This document shows, piece after piece, positions 1 to 5,717 of a DNA stretch of 7,582 nt (its first letter is position 1; every line of letters begins with the position of its first letter). Where the stretch lies: positions 1 to 7,582 of the forward strand of contig DATDHI010000255.1 in assembly GCA_036521655.1 (NCBI GenBank), read 5' to 3'. The translations under genes were made by a program, and so were the position numbers. The DNA comes from GCA-003244245 sp036521655. GTDB lineage: Bacteria; Actinomycetota; Actinomycetes; Mycobacteriales; Pseudonocardiaceae. The notes beneath the pieces are model-generated. The model searched no databases, had not been told where the DNA came from, and was given only the letters and a program-made list of their open reading frames with translations.

Positions 1-410
1 CAGGCGGCCAGACATTCGGCGTGTTCGAGGGTGATCAGGCCGTCTTCGGTGGTCTGGTCATGCCCCACCTCGAGGTACTCGGAGACCGCCTCGTATGCCT
101 TGTCGCCGCCGAGCACGCCACACATGGTGTTGGTGCAGACACTGACCAGGTACTCACCGGTCGGCCTGCGCTTGTACATCGTGTAGAAGGTGGCCACCGC
201 AGTCACCTCGGCGGTGGTGATCTCCAGCTGCTGCGCGCAGAACGCGATGCCGGCCTGGCTGACGTGCCCCTGCACGCTCTGCACCAGGTGCAGCATCGGC
301 AGCAGCGCGGATCGGGACTGCGGGTAGCGCGCGATGATCTCCTGGGCCCGTTGCCAGGTCTTGTCGTCGAACACGCTGACGGTGTCTGTGTCGTCCACGG
401 CCGCACTCAT
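1..410 (-). CDS. nuoE: NADH-quinone oxidoreductase subunit E, 5' part (C-terminus cut by window edge)
   Basis: This is the [2Fe-2S] (N1a) subunit of the peripheral NADH-oxidising arm of complex I, which works with NuoF and NuoG on the cytoplasmic side. I translated the strand by hand: the start is ATG at 410 and 136 complete codons lie in the window. The thioredoxin-like fold region shows the family pattern, including GHVSQAGIAFCAQQL and the ATFYTMY segment. The first cluster ligands are Cys92 and Cys97 in CTNTMC. A third is Cys133 in the HAECLAA segment; the fourth would be about four residues later, just outside the window. The ATG overlaps the nuoD stop as ATGA (407-410), which implies translational coupling. 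Family members are about 160-250 residues long, so roughly the C-terminal part is missing only because of the window edge. There is no sign of a break. Confidence 0.95.
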   Translation of the reverse strand, partial: MSAAVDDTDTVSVFDDKTWQRAQEIIARYPQSRSALLPMLHLVQSVQGHVSQAGIAFCAQQLEITTAEVTAVATFYTMYKRRPTGEYLVSVCTNTMCGVLGGDKAYEAVSEYLEVGHDQTTEDGLITLEHAECLAA

Positions 411-1747
411 CGGTCCACGCCTCCCATCACCGGGTCGATCGACGCCACCGCGGCGATCACGTCGGCCACCAGGCCACCCTCGCTCATCGCCGGCATCGAC
501 TGCAGGTTGACGAAACTGGGATCCCGGACGTGCACCCGCATGGGCCGGGTCCCCCCGTCGGACACCAGGTGGTAGCCCAGCTCACCACGCGGGGACTCCA
601 CTGCCGAGTAGACCTGACCCGCTGGCACGGCGAACCCCTCGGTGACCAGCTTGAAGTGATGGATCAGCGACTCCATGGACTGTCCCATGATCTTGCGGAC
701 GTGCGCCAAGGAGTTGCCCATCCCGTCAGCCCCGATGGACAGCTTGGCCGGCCACGCGATCTTGGCGTCCTCCACCATCACCGGGCCGGGCTCCAGCTTG
801 TCCAGGCATTGCGCCACGATCTTGAGCGACTGGTGGATCTCCTCCACGCGCAGCAGGAAGCGGGCGTAGCAGTCGGCATCGGTGTGGGTGGGGACCTCGA
901 AGTCGTACTCCTCGTAGCCGCAATAGGGCTCGATCTTGCGCAGGTCCCACTCCAGCCCCGCGCAGCGCAGGATAGGTCCGGTGATGCCGAGCTGCAGGCA
1001 GCCGTCCACCGGGAGGTAGCCGACGTTGCACAGGCGTTTCTTCCAGATCGGCTGCCCGGTGAGCAGCTTGTCGTAATCCGGCAGCCGGGAGTCCATCACC
1101 GTCAGGAAGTCCCGGATCTTGGTGTCGTAGTCCTCGGGCAGGTCCTGCGCCACGCCGCCGGGCCGGATGAACGCGTGGTTCATCCGCAGGCCGGTGAGGA
1201 ACTCCAGCAGGTGCAGGACCTCCTCGCGCTCCCGGAACCCGGCGGTCATCCCGGTGAGTGCGCCGAGCTCCATCCCACCGGTGGCGATCGCCACCAGATG
1301 CGAGCTGACCCGGTTGAGCTCCATCAGCAGCACCCGGATCACCTGCGCGCGGCGCGGCGCGGTGATCCGGAGCAGCTTCTCGGTGGCCAGGCAGTAGGCC
1401 GCCTCGTTGAACAGCGGCGCCAGGTAGTCCGCCCGGGTCACGAAGGTGACGCCTTGGGTCCAGGTCCGGTACTCGCAGTTCTTCTCGATACCGGTGTGCA
1501 GGTAGCCGATCACCGAGCGGGCCTGGGTGACGACCTCGCCCTCCAGCTCCAGCACCAGTCGCAGCACGCCGTGTGTGGACGGGTGCTGCGGCCCCATGTT
1601 GATGACGATGCGCTCGTCGTGCTGCCAGTCCTCGAGCAGGCTCTCCCAGTCGCCACCGGTGACCGTGTAGACCCGGCCCTCGGTGGTCTCGCGGGCGGTG
1701 GCGTCATACGGATCCGCGGTGACGTTCGTGTCGTCGCTGGTGCTCAC
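407..1747 (-). CDS. nuoD: NADH-quinone oxidoreductase subunit D (49-kDa-type)
   Basis: This complex I subunit lines the quinone-reduction cavity together with NuoB, at the junction of the peripheral and membrane arms. It has 446 residues, close to the usual length for separate actinobacterial NuoD. The quinone-site loop HPSTHG is at residues 55-60, and Tyr108 lies in TRADYLAP. By alignment with Thermus Nqo4, His59 and Tyr108 correspond to its quinone-contacting His38 and Tyr87. The HTGIEKN, RPGGVAQDLP and C-terminal ASIDPVMGGVDR motifs are all present. As expected, it lacks the Ni-binding cysteines of the related NiFe hydrogenase large subunits. The start is GTG and overlaps the nuoC stop as GTGA (1744-1747); its own stop overlaps the nuoE start. 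The first 45 residues are acidic, Thr-rich and poorly conserved. Confidence 0.97.
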   Translation of the reverse strand: MSTSDDTNVTADPYDATARETTEGRVYTVTGGDWESLLEDWQHDERIVINMGPQHPSTHGVLRLVLELEGEVVTQARSVIGYLHTGIEKNCEYRTWTQGVTFVTRADYLAPLFNEAAYCLATEKLLRITAPRRAQVIRVLLMELNRVSSHLVAIATGGMELGALTGMTAGFREREEVLHLLEFLTGLRMNHAFIRPGGVAQDLPEDYDTKIRDFLTVMDSRLPDYDKLLTGQPIWKKRLCNVGYLPVDGCLQLGITGPILRCAGLEWDLRKIEPYCGYEEYDFEVPTHTDADCYARFLLRVEEIHQSLKIVAQCLDKLEPGPVMVEDAKIAWPAKLSIGADGMGNSLAHVRKIMGQSMESLIHHFKLVTEGFAVPAGQVYSAVESPRGELGYHLVSDGGTRPMRVHVRDPSFVNLQSMPAMSEGGLVADVIAAVASIDPVMGGVDR

Positions 1748-2472
1748 GTGTACGCCCTCCGCTGGTCGGGCGGCGGGATCTCAGCGCCCTTGTACTCCAC
1801 CGGGATCCCGCCGAGCGGGTAGTCCTTGCGTTGCGGGTGCCCCTCCCAGTCGTCCGGCATGAGAATGCGGGTCAGCGCCGGATGGCCGTCGAAGACGATG
1901 CCGAACATGTCCCAGGCCTCCCGCTCGTGCCAGTCGGCCGTCGGGTAGACCCCGACGACGCTGGGCACGTGGGCGTCATCGACGTCGACGGCGACCTCCA
2001 GCCGGATCCGGCGCCGGTAGGTCATCGAGGTGAGGTGATAGACCGAGTGCAGCCGTTGGGCGACGTCCGCGCCGTAATCCACGCCCGACACCGAGCTGCA
2101 CAGCTCGAAGCGCAGGGCAGGGTCGTCGCGCAGGGTGCGGCACAGCGCGACCAGGTGCTCACGTCGCACATAGTAGGTGAGCTCCCCGCGATCCACGGTG
2201 ACCTGCTGGATAGCTGCCGCGGGCACCTCGCGCTCGCGCATCGCGGCGAGCAGCTCGTCGGTGAACTCGTCGAACCAGCCACCGTAGGGACGCTGCGCCG
2301 CGGCCGGTGCATAGGCCGGCAACGTCAGCCCACCGAACCCGGAGGTGTCGCCAGAGCCGCTGATGCCGAACATCCCTTGCCGGCCTCTACCGGCGACCAC
2401 GCCACCACCGGCCTTACCGTCGGCCGGGTCGAGGGGTGTCATGTCCTTACCGTTGTCCGACATGCCGCTCAC
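1744..2472 (-). CDS. nuoC: NADH-quinone oxidoreductase subunit C (30-kDa-type)
   Basis: This is a peripheral-arm subunit of complex I that carries no cofactor and braces NuoB, NuoD and NuoI. It has 242 residues. Family signatures are HEREAWDMFGI at 182-192 and PDDWEGHPQRKDYPL at 206-220, followed by a conserved tail (GGIPVEYKGAEIPPPDQRR). Residues 31-48 (RQGMFGISGSGDTSGFGG) match the N-terminal extension typical of actinobacterial NuoC, which supports an actinomycete source. The gene is separate from nuoD, unlike the enterobacterial nuoCD fusion. The ATG at 2472 overlaps the nuoB stop as ATGA. A second in-frame ATG at 2463 (MSDNGKD) is an alternative start. The first is favoured because it gives the same coupled overlap as the neighbouring genes. 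Confidence 0.96.
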   Translation of the reverse strand: MSGMSDNGKDMTPLDPADGKAGGGVVAGRGRQGMFGISGSGDTSGFGGLTLPAYAPAAAQRPYGGWFDEFTDELLAAMREREVPAAAIQQVTVDRGELTYYVRREHLVALCRTLRDDPALRFELCSSVSGVDYGADVAQRLHSVYHLTSMTYRRRIRLEVAVDVDDAHVPSVVGVYPTADWHEREAWDMFGIVFDGHPALTRILMPDDWEGHPQRKDYPLGGIPVEYKGAEIPPPDQRRAYT

Positions 2473-3032
2473 TGCTCCCCGGACGTGACGTGCTTGGGGC
2501 CATAGGCGACTGACGAGGGCACCATCTCGGTTCGCTGACCCGCCTTCAGGGCCGCCCGCTTCGGTCCGAGCGGCTCATCCATGATTTTGGCGTGCAGCTT
2601 GAGGATCGCGTCGATGAGCATTTCCGGCCGTGGCGGGCAGCCCGGCAGATACATGTCCACCGGAACGATGTGATCCACGCCCTGCACGATCGCGTAGTTG
2701 TTGAACATCCCGCCGCTGGATGCGCACACTCCCATCGCGAGTACCCACCGAGGCTCAGGCATCTGGTCGTAGATCTGCCGCAGCACCGGAGCCATCTTGT
2801 TGCTCACCCGGCCCGCCACAATCATCAGATCAGCCTGCCGCGGGGACGCCCGGAAGACCTCCATCCCGAAGCGGGCCAGGTCGTAGCGCGGCGCCCCGGT
2901 GGTCATCATCTCGATCGCGCAGCAGGCCAGGCCGAAGGTGGCAGGCCACAGCGACGACTTGCGAGTCCAGTTGACCAGCTTCTCCACGCTGGTCAGCAGG
3001 ATCCCGCTGGGGAGCTTCTCCTCGAGTCCCAT
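2469..3032 (-). CDS. nuoB: NADH-quinone oxidoreductase subunit B (PSST-type, cluster N2)
   Basis: This subunit carries the terminal [4Fe-4S] cluster N2, which passes electrons to menaquinone at the NuoB/NuoD interface. Starting at ATG 3032 (MGLEEKLPSG) the protein has 187 residues. The N2 ligands are Cys37 and Cys38 (tandem, in GLACCAIEMM), Cys103 (MGVCASSGG) and Cys132 (LPGCPPRPE). Their spacing of 1, 65 and 29 residues matches that of E. coli NuoB. The upstream in-frame start at 3074 would add 14 residues lying inside nuoA and not seen in relatives, so I reject it. MGLEE is the standard actinobacterial N-terminus. The start lies 1 nt after the nuoA stop, with a modest purine-rich stretch (GGACTGGA) upstream inside nuoA. 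The nuoB stop overlaps the nuoC start. Confidence 0.97.
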   Translation of the reverse strand: MGLEEKLPSGILLTSVEKLVNWTRKSSLWPATFGLACCAIEMMTTGAPRYDLARFGMEVFRASPRQADLMIVAGRVSNKMAPVLRQIYDQMPEPRWVLAMGVCASSGGMFNNYAIVQGVDHIVPVDMYLPGCPPRPEMLIDAILKLHAKIMDEPLGPKRAALKAGQRTEMVPSSVAYGPKHVTSGEQ

Positions 3033-3033
3033 G

Positions 3034-3399
3034 TCAGTTCCAGTCCAGCCCGCCGCGCCGCCACACGTAGGCATAGGCGAAGCCGAGCGTCACGACGAAC
3101 ACGGCGATCTCCACCAGACCGAATAATCCCAGCGAGTCCGCGGCGACCGCGAACGGATACAGAAAGACCATTTCGATGTCGAACAGGATGAACAGCATCG
3201 CGGTGATGTAGTACGCCACCGGCATCCGCCCGGCGCCGACCACAGGTTGCGGGGACGGCTCGATACCGCACTCGTAGGCATCCAGTTTCGCCCGGTTGTA
3301 CCGGCGCGGCCCGATACGGGGACCGGCGACGATAGCGAAACCCGCAAAACCGCCCGCCAGCACGAGCATCAGCACCAGCGGGAGGTAGGGCTGAAGCAC
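3034..3399 (-). CDS. nuoA: NADH-quinone oxidoreductase subunit A (membrane)
   Basis: This is a small membrane subunit of complex I near the quinone entry site, and the first gene of the nuo cluster here. It has 121 residues with three predicted membrane spans, at about 6-26, 59-82 and 89-111. The loop after span 1 carries the family motif AYECGIEPS (41-49; Glu43, Cys44). Span 2 carries FDIEMVFLYPF (73-83) with the conserved acidic Asp74 and Glu76. The protein ends with the typical YVWRRGGLDW. The start is GTG at 3399, supported by a strong purine-rich ribosome binding site just upstream and by the position of span 1. The 195-bp gap upstream is the only sizeable gap before this gene, so a nuo promoter there is likely, though I cannot name its -35/-10 elements. 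Confidence 0.96.
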   Translation of the reverse strand: MLQPYLPLVLMLVLAGGFAGFAIVAGPRIGPRRYNRAKLDAYECGIEPSPQPVVGAGRMPVAYYITAMLFILFDIEMVFLYPFAVAADSLGLFGLVEIAVFVVTLGFAYAYVWRRGGLDWN

Positions 3400-3404
3400 T
3401 CGCG

Positions 3405-3417
3405 TCCCTTCCTTCCC
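3405..3417 (-). promoter_or_regulatory. Strong ribosome binding site of nuoA
   Basis: On the minus strand the stretch GGGAAGGAAGGGA lies immediately upstream of the GTG at 3399, with its last G 6 nt from the start codon. It is an extended purine run with anti-Shine-Dalgarno complementarity, and it fixes the GTG as the start of nuoA. Confidence 0.75.
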
Positions 3418-3464
3418 TGTACCGTCAAGTCACCATCAACCCTACGTGCGAGCCGGTCACGCGC

Positions 3465-3483
3465 TGCACTGAGGCTAACCTAA
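3465..3483 (-). promoter_or_regulatory. Partial DtxR/IdeR-type iron-box-like site (tentative)
   Basis: The plus-strand sequence TGCACTGAGGCTAACCTAA matches the iron-box consensus TTAGGTTAGSCTAACCTAA at 14 of 19 positions. One half (AGGCTAACCTAA, 3472-3483) is perfect and the other half is poor. It lies 66 nt upstream of the nuoA start codon. Iron control of a cluster rich in Fe-S proteins would make sense, but the weak second half makes this a hypothesis only. Confidence 0.3.
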
Positions 3484-3491
3484 ATCCTGGC

Positions 3492-3517
3492 CCCGATCAG
3501 GTGTCTTACGGATCGGG
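3492..3517. repeat. 7-bp inverted repeat with 12-nt spacer between menJ and nuoA
   Basis: CCCGATC at 3492-3498 pairs perfectly with GATCGGG at 3511-3517, across 12 nt. It could be an operator for the nuo promoter or a hairpin in the menJ trailer. No T-run follows on the minus strand, so it does not look like a classic intrinsic terminator. Confidence 0.55.
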
Positions 3518-3552
3518 AACCTGGTTGATCATTAAGATCGGTTACACCCTGA

Positions 3553-3606
3553 GTTTGATCACACGGCTGGGTTTGATCACACAGCCGAGTTTGATCAGAC
3601 GCTGGG
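3553..3606. repeat. Three tandem 18-bp direct repeats overlapping the menJ stop
   Basis: Three units follow each other at an exact 18-bp period: GTTTGATCACACGGCTGG (3553), GTTTGATCACACAGCCGA (3571) and GTTTGATCAGACGCTGGG (3589). The first nine bases are identical in all three, and units 1 and 2 agree over the first twelve. Each contains the palindrome TGATCA; a further TGATCA lies at 3526-3531. The third unit contains the menJ stop codon (TGA at 3595-3597 on the minus strand). The rest of the 3400-3594 gap holds the sites listed separately, and I see no gene in it. Function is unknown; an array of protein-binding sites is one possibility. Confidence 0.7.
3564..3587 (-). terminator. Possible hairpin just downstream of menJ
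   Basis: CGGCTG (3564-3569) and CAGCCG (3582-3587) are perfect inverted repeats of 6 bp with a 12-nt loop, starting 7 nt after the menJ stop. This stem is formed by the variable parts of direct-repeat units 1 and 2. It could act as a terminator or 3'-end stabiliser, but it lacks a U-tract, and high-GC actinomycetes often lack one. It may equally be incidental to the repeat array. Confidence 0.3.
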
Positions 3607-4872
3607 CGCCAGCCGGGTCATCGCCGTGATCACCCGGTCCATCGCATCACCCTCCCGGCTGTCGTAGAGGTTGGCCAGCAGCTTGAGCAGGAAGCGCATC
3701 AGCGTCGCGCGCGGCAAACCGTGTCGGGTCGCAGCCCGCATCACCGTCGGATGGCCGATCAAGCGGCTGAACGCGTTGCCCAATCGGAAATAACCCCCCA
3801 ACTCGTCACGCAGTGCCACCGGGTAATGCCACAGTGCACGCTCCCGGCCAAGTCCCTGCGGCCTTGCCATTGCTTGGACCGTACACTCCGCGGCAAGCCG
3901 GGCGGACTGCATCGCGTAGGCGATGCCCTCGCCATTAAACGGGTTCACCATGCCGCCGGCGTCCCCGACCAGCAACAAGCCCTGACGATAGTGCGGCGTG
4001 CGGTTGAAGCCCATCGGCAGCCCTGCGCCGCCGATCTTGCCGGTGGCGTTGCACTCGCGGAATCCCCACTCCTGTGGTGTGCCGTCCAACCAGGACCGCA
4101 GCAGCGTGCGGTAGTCAGTCTTGCCGTACGCCTTGGAGGTGGACAGGATGCCCAGGCCGACATTGGACGTCCCGTCGCCCATGCCGAAGATCCAGCCGTA
4201 GCCGGGCAGCAGCCGGGGTCGCTGGGGGTCGGTGTTGTCCCAGAGCTCCAGGTGGCTTTCGAGGAAGTCGTCGTTGGTGCGGGGGCTGGTGTAGTAGCGG
4301 CGCACCGCCACCCCCATCGGGCGGTCGTCGCGCTTGTCCATCCCCAGGCTCAGCGCAAGCCGGGCGCTGACCCCATCGCAGGCCAGCGTGAGCGGCGCTC
4401 GGTACTCCATCGGCTGCTTGTCCGGGCCCTGCCGGCCCTTGACGCCGACGACTCGCCCGGTGCGGGCGTCCGTGATCGCCTCGGTGACCGTGTTGCGCTC
4501 GTGCAGCCGGGCACCGGACTTCTCGGCGTGCCGCACCAGCATCTCGTCGAAGTCCTGCCGCGGGCGCACCGCGCCGTAGGGCGGAAAGCTTGTCAGCTCT
4601 GGCCATGGCAGCTCGATCGTCACTCCCCCGCCCACCACCCGCAGGCCACGGTTGTGCAGCCAGCCGGCCTCGGCGCTGGTGTCGATGCCAAGATCGATCA
4701 GCTGCTTGACACCGCGCGGCGTCAGCCCGTCTCCGCACACCTTGTCCCGCGGGAACGTGGACTTCTCCAGCAGCAGCACGTCCAGCCCGGCGCGAGCCAG
4801 GTACGCGGCGGCCGTCGAGCCGGCGGGTCCTGCCCCCACCACGATCACGTCGGCAGCGTCCTCGCTGGCCAT
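3595..4872 (-). CDS. menJ: FAD-dependent geranylgeranyl-reductase-family protein, probable menaquinone reductase MenJ
   Basis: This 425-residue flavoprotein belongs to the geranylgeranyl reductase family. The Rossmann FAD motif GAGPAG is at 13-18. The PRDKVCGDGLTPR segment (41-53, with Cys46) is typical of the family. An ACDG segment lies at 164-167, LPGYGWIF at 222-229, and the second flavin motif GDAGGMVNPFNGEGI at 303-317. The overall pattern resembles Mycobacterium tuberculosis Rv0561c (MenJ), which saturates one isoprene unit of menaquinone-9. That role is established for the mycobacterial protein and inferred here from similarity and from its place between menG and the nuo genes. A role in saturating other polyprenyl chains cannot be excluded. 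The ATG at 4872 has the SD-like GAGGAG at 4877-4882. The gap to menG is 70 nt, so co-transcription is likely. The stop codon falls inside an 18-bp direct repeat. Confidence 0.85.
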   Translation of the reverse strand: MASEDAADVIVVGAGPAGSTAAAYLARAGLDVLLLEKSTFPRDKVCGDGLTPRGVKQLIDLGIDTSAEAGWLHNRGLRVVGGGVTIELPWPELTSFPPYGAVRPRQDFDEMLVRHAEKSGARLHERNTVTEAITDARTGRVVGVKGRQGPDKQPMEYRAPLTLACDGVSARLALSLGMDKRDDRPMGVAVRRYYTSPRTNDDFLESHLELWDNTDPQRPRLLPGYGWIFGMGDGTSNVGLGILSTSKAYGKTDYRTLLRSWLDGTPQEWGFRECNATGKIGGAGLPMGFNRTPHYRQGLLLVGDAGGMVNPFNGEGIAYAMQSARLAAECTVQAMARPQGLGRERALWHYPVALRDELGGYFRLGNAFSRLIGHPTVMRAATRHGLPRATLMRFLLKLLANLYDSREGDAMDRVITAMTRLAPSV

Positions 4873-4942
4873 CGCGCTCCTCAGTTGTTCAGTGACTCCT
4901 ACGGGGACTCCTGGCCCTGAGTCTAAGCGCCAGCTCGGACTG

Positions 4943-5629
4943 TTACGGCTTGACGGCCCGGTGCAGCGCGACGATTCCGCCGGTGAGGTCGCGCCACTCG
5001 ACGTCGGTCCAACCTGCGGCGGCCACCCGTTGCGCCAGTGCCCGCTGGTCGGGCCAGGCCCGGATGGATTCGGCGAGATAGACGTAGGCTTCCGGGTTGC
5101 TGCTCACCCGGCAGGCGATCACTGGCAGCGTGCGCATCAGGTATTCCAGGTACACGGTGCGCAACACCCGCCCCGTGGGGGTGGAGAACTCGCACACGAC
5201 CAGCCGGCCGCCGGGCCGGGTGACCCGGGCCAGCTCGGCCAGCGCGGCGTCAGTATCGACGACGTTGCGCAGCCCGAAGGAGATCGTGACCGCGTCGAAT
5301 ACCTCATCGGCGAAAGGCAGCGCCAGCGCGTTGGCTCCGACCTTTGGAACCTTGCGGCTTCGACCTGCCCGGAGCATCCCCAGCGAGAAGTCGGCGGCCA
5401 CGCACCAGGCGCCGGTGCTGGTCAGCTCAACCGTGGAGACCGCCGTGCCTGCGGCAAGGTCGAGCACCCGCTCGCCCGGGCCCGCCCCCACCGCGTCGCG
5501 ATTCAGGCGTCGCCACCGCCGGTCCTGGCCGAACGACAGCACCCCGTTGGTCAGGTCATACCGTCGAGCCACCCCGTCGAACATCACCGCAACGTCGCGC
5601 GGATCCTTGTCCAACCCAGCCCTCGGCAC
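4943..5629 (-). CDS. menG: Demethylmenaquinone C-methyltransferase (UbiE/MenG family)
   Basis: This enzyme carries out the SAM-dependent C-methylation of demethylmenaquinone, the last step of menaquinone synthesis (called MenH in mycobacteria). Counted from GTG 5629 it has 228 residues. SAM motif I VLDLAAGTA is at 55-63, acidic Asp80 lies in VAADFS, FGLRNV is at 118-123, and the UbiE signature RVTRPGGRLVVCEFS is at 135-149. The N-terminal LDKDPRDVAVMFDGVARRYD and the late SSNPEAYVYLAESIRAWPDQ segments are typical of actinobacterial members. The open frame extends upstream to GTG 5638 and TTG 5674, but the longer version would read through a palindrome arm and adds residues unlike relatives. 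GTG 5629 is preceded by AGGG at 5638-5641, 8 nt away. The stop is TAA; menJ follows 70 nt downstream. Confidence 0.92.
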   Translation of the reverse strand: MPRAGLDKDPRDVAVMFDGVARRYDLTNGVLSFGQDRRWRRLNRDAVGAGPGERVLDLAAGTAVSTVELTSTGAWCVAADFSLGMLRAGRSRKVPKVGANALALPFADEVFDAVTISFGLRNVVDTDAALAELARVTRPGGRLVVCEFSTPTGRVLRTVYLEYLMRTLPVIACRVSSNPEAYVYLAESIRAWPDQRALAQRVAAAGWTDVEWRDLTGGIVALHRAVKP

Positions 5630-5633
5630 AGCG

Positions 5634-5641
5634 CCCACCCT
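5634..5641 (-). promoter_or_regulatory. Presumed menG ribosome binding site
   Basis: AGGGTGGG on the minus strand lies upstream of GTG 5629; the AGGG part is 8 nt from the start codon. It begins directly after the foot of the palindrome at 5643. It is a moderate Shine-Dalgarno match and supports the shorter menG start. Confidence 0.45.
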
Positions 5642-5648
5642 ACGGCCG

Positions 5649-5675
5649 GTTGGTAGCCCTTCAAGTACCGCCAAC
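5649..5675 (-). repeat. 27-bp perfect arm of the palindrome, menG-proximal copy
   Basis: On the minus strand it begins GTTGGCGGTACTTG and ends GGGCTACCAAC, and it is the exact reverse complement of the copy at 5803-5829. The arm itself begins GTTGG and ends CCAAC, so each arm is also a weak dyad. It ends 19 nt before the presumed menG GTG. Confidence 0.9.
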
Positions 5676-5717
5676 GCCCCTCTGGGGTGTCGCTAACCGC
5701 TACCAACCCGCGGGCCC

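Noticed and set aside
530..1822. 430-codon open frame on the plus strand opposite nuoD/nuoC
   Set aside because: It is antisense to clearly conserved nuoD and nuoC, has no recognisable domain, and long antisense frames are expected in high-GC DNA.
3033..3074. Longer nuoB start at 3074
   Set aside because: The extra 14 residues lie within nuoA and do not resemble NuoB; MGLEE at 3032 is the family N-terminus.
3553..3597. FNR or Rex operator upstream of nuo
   Set aside because: The TGATCA cores lack the spaced half-sites of FNR (TTGAT-N4-ATCAA) or Rex (TGTGAAC-N3-GTTCACA-like). Rex control of nuo is known in Streptomyces, but I could not find a convincing site here.
3553..3606. CRISPR array
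   Set aside because: The units are adjacent 18-bp repeats with no unique spacers of 30-40 bp, and no cas genes are nearby.
3721..4920. 399-codon open frame on the plus strand opposite menJ
   Set aside because: It mirrors the codon pattern of menJ, shows no family motifs, and has the His/Gln/Arg/Val-rich composition typical of antisense shadows.
4873..4942. Promoter or regulatory hairpin between menG and menJ
   Set aside because: There is a twice-repeated AGGAGTC and a 5-bp GACTC/GAGTC pair on the minus strand, but these are too short to support. The 70-nt gap fits an ordinary intra-operon spacer.
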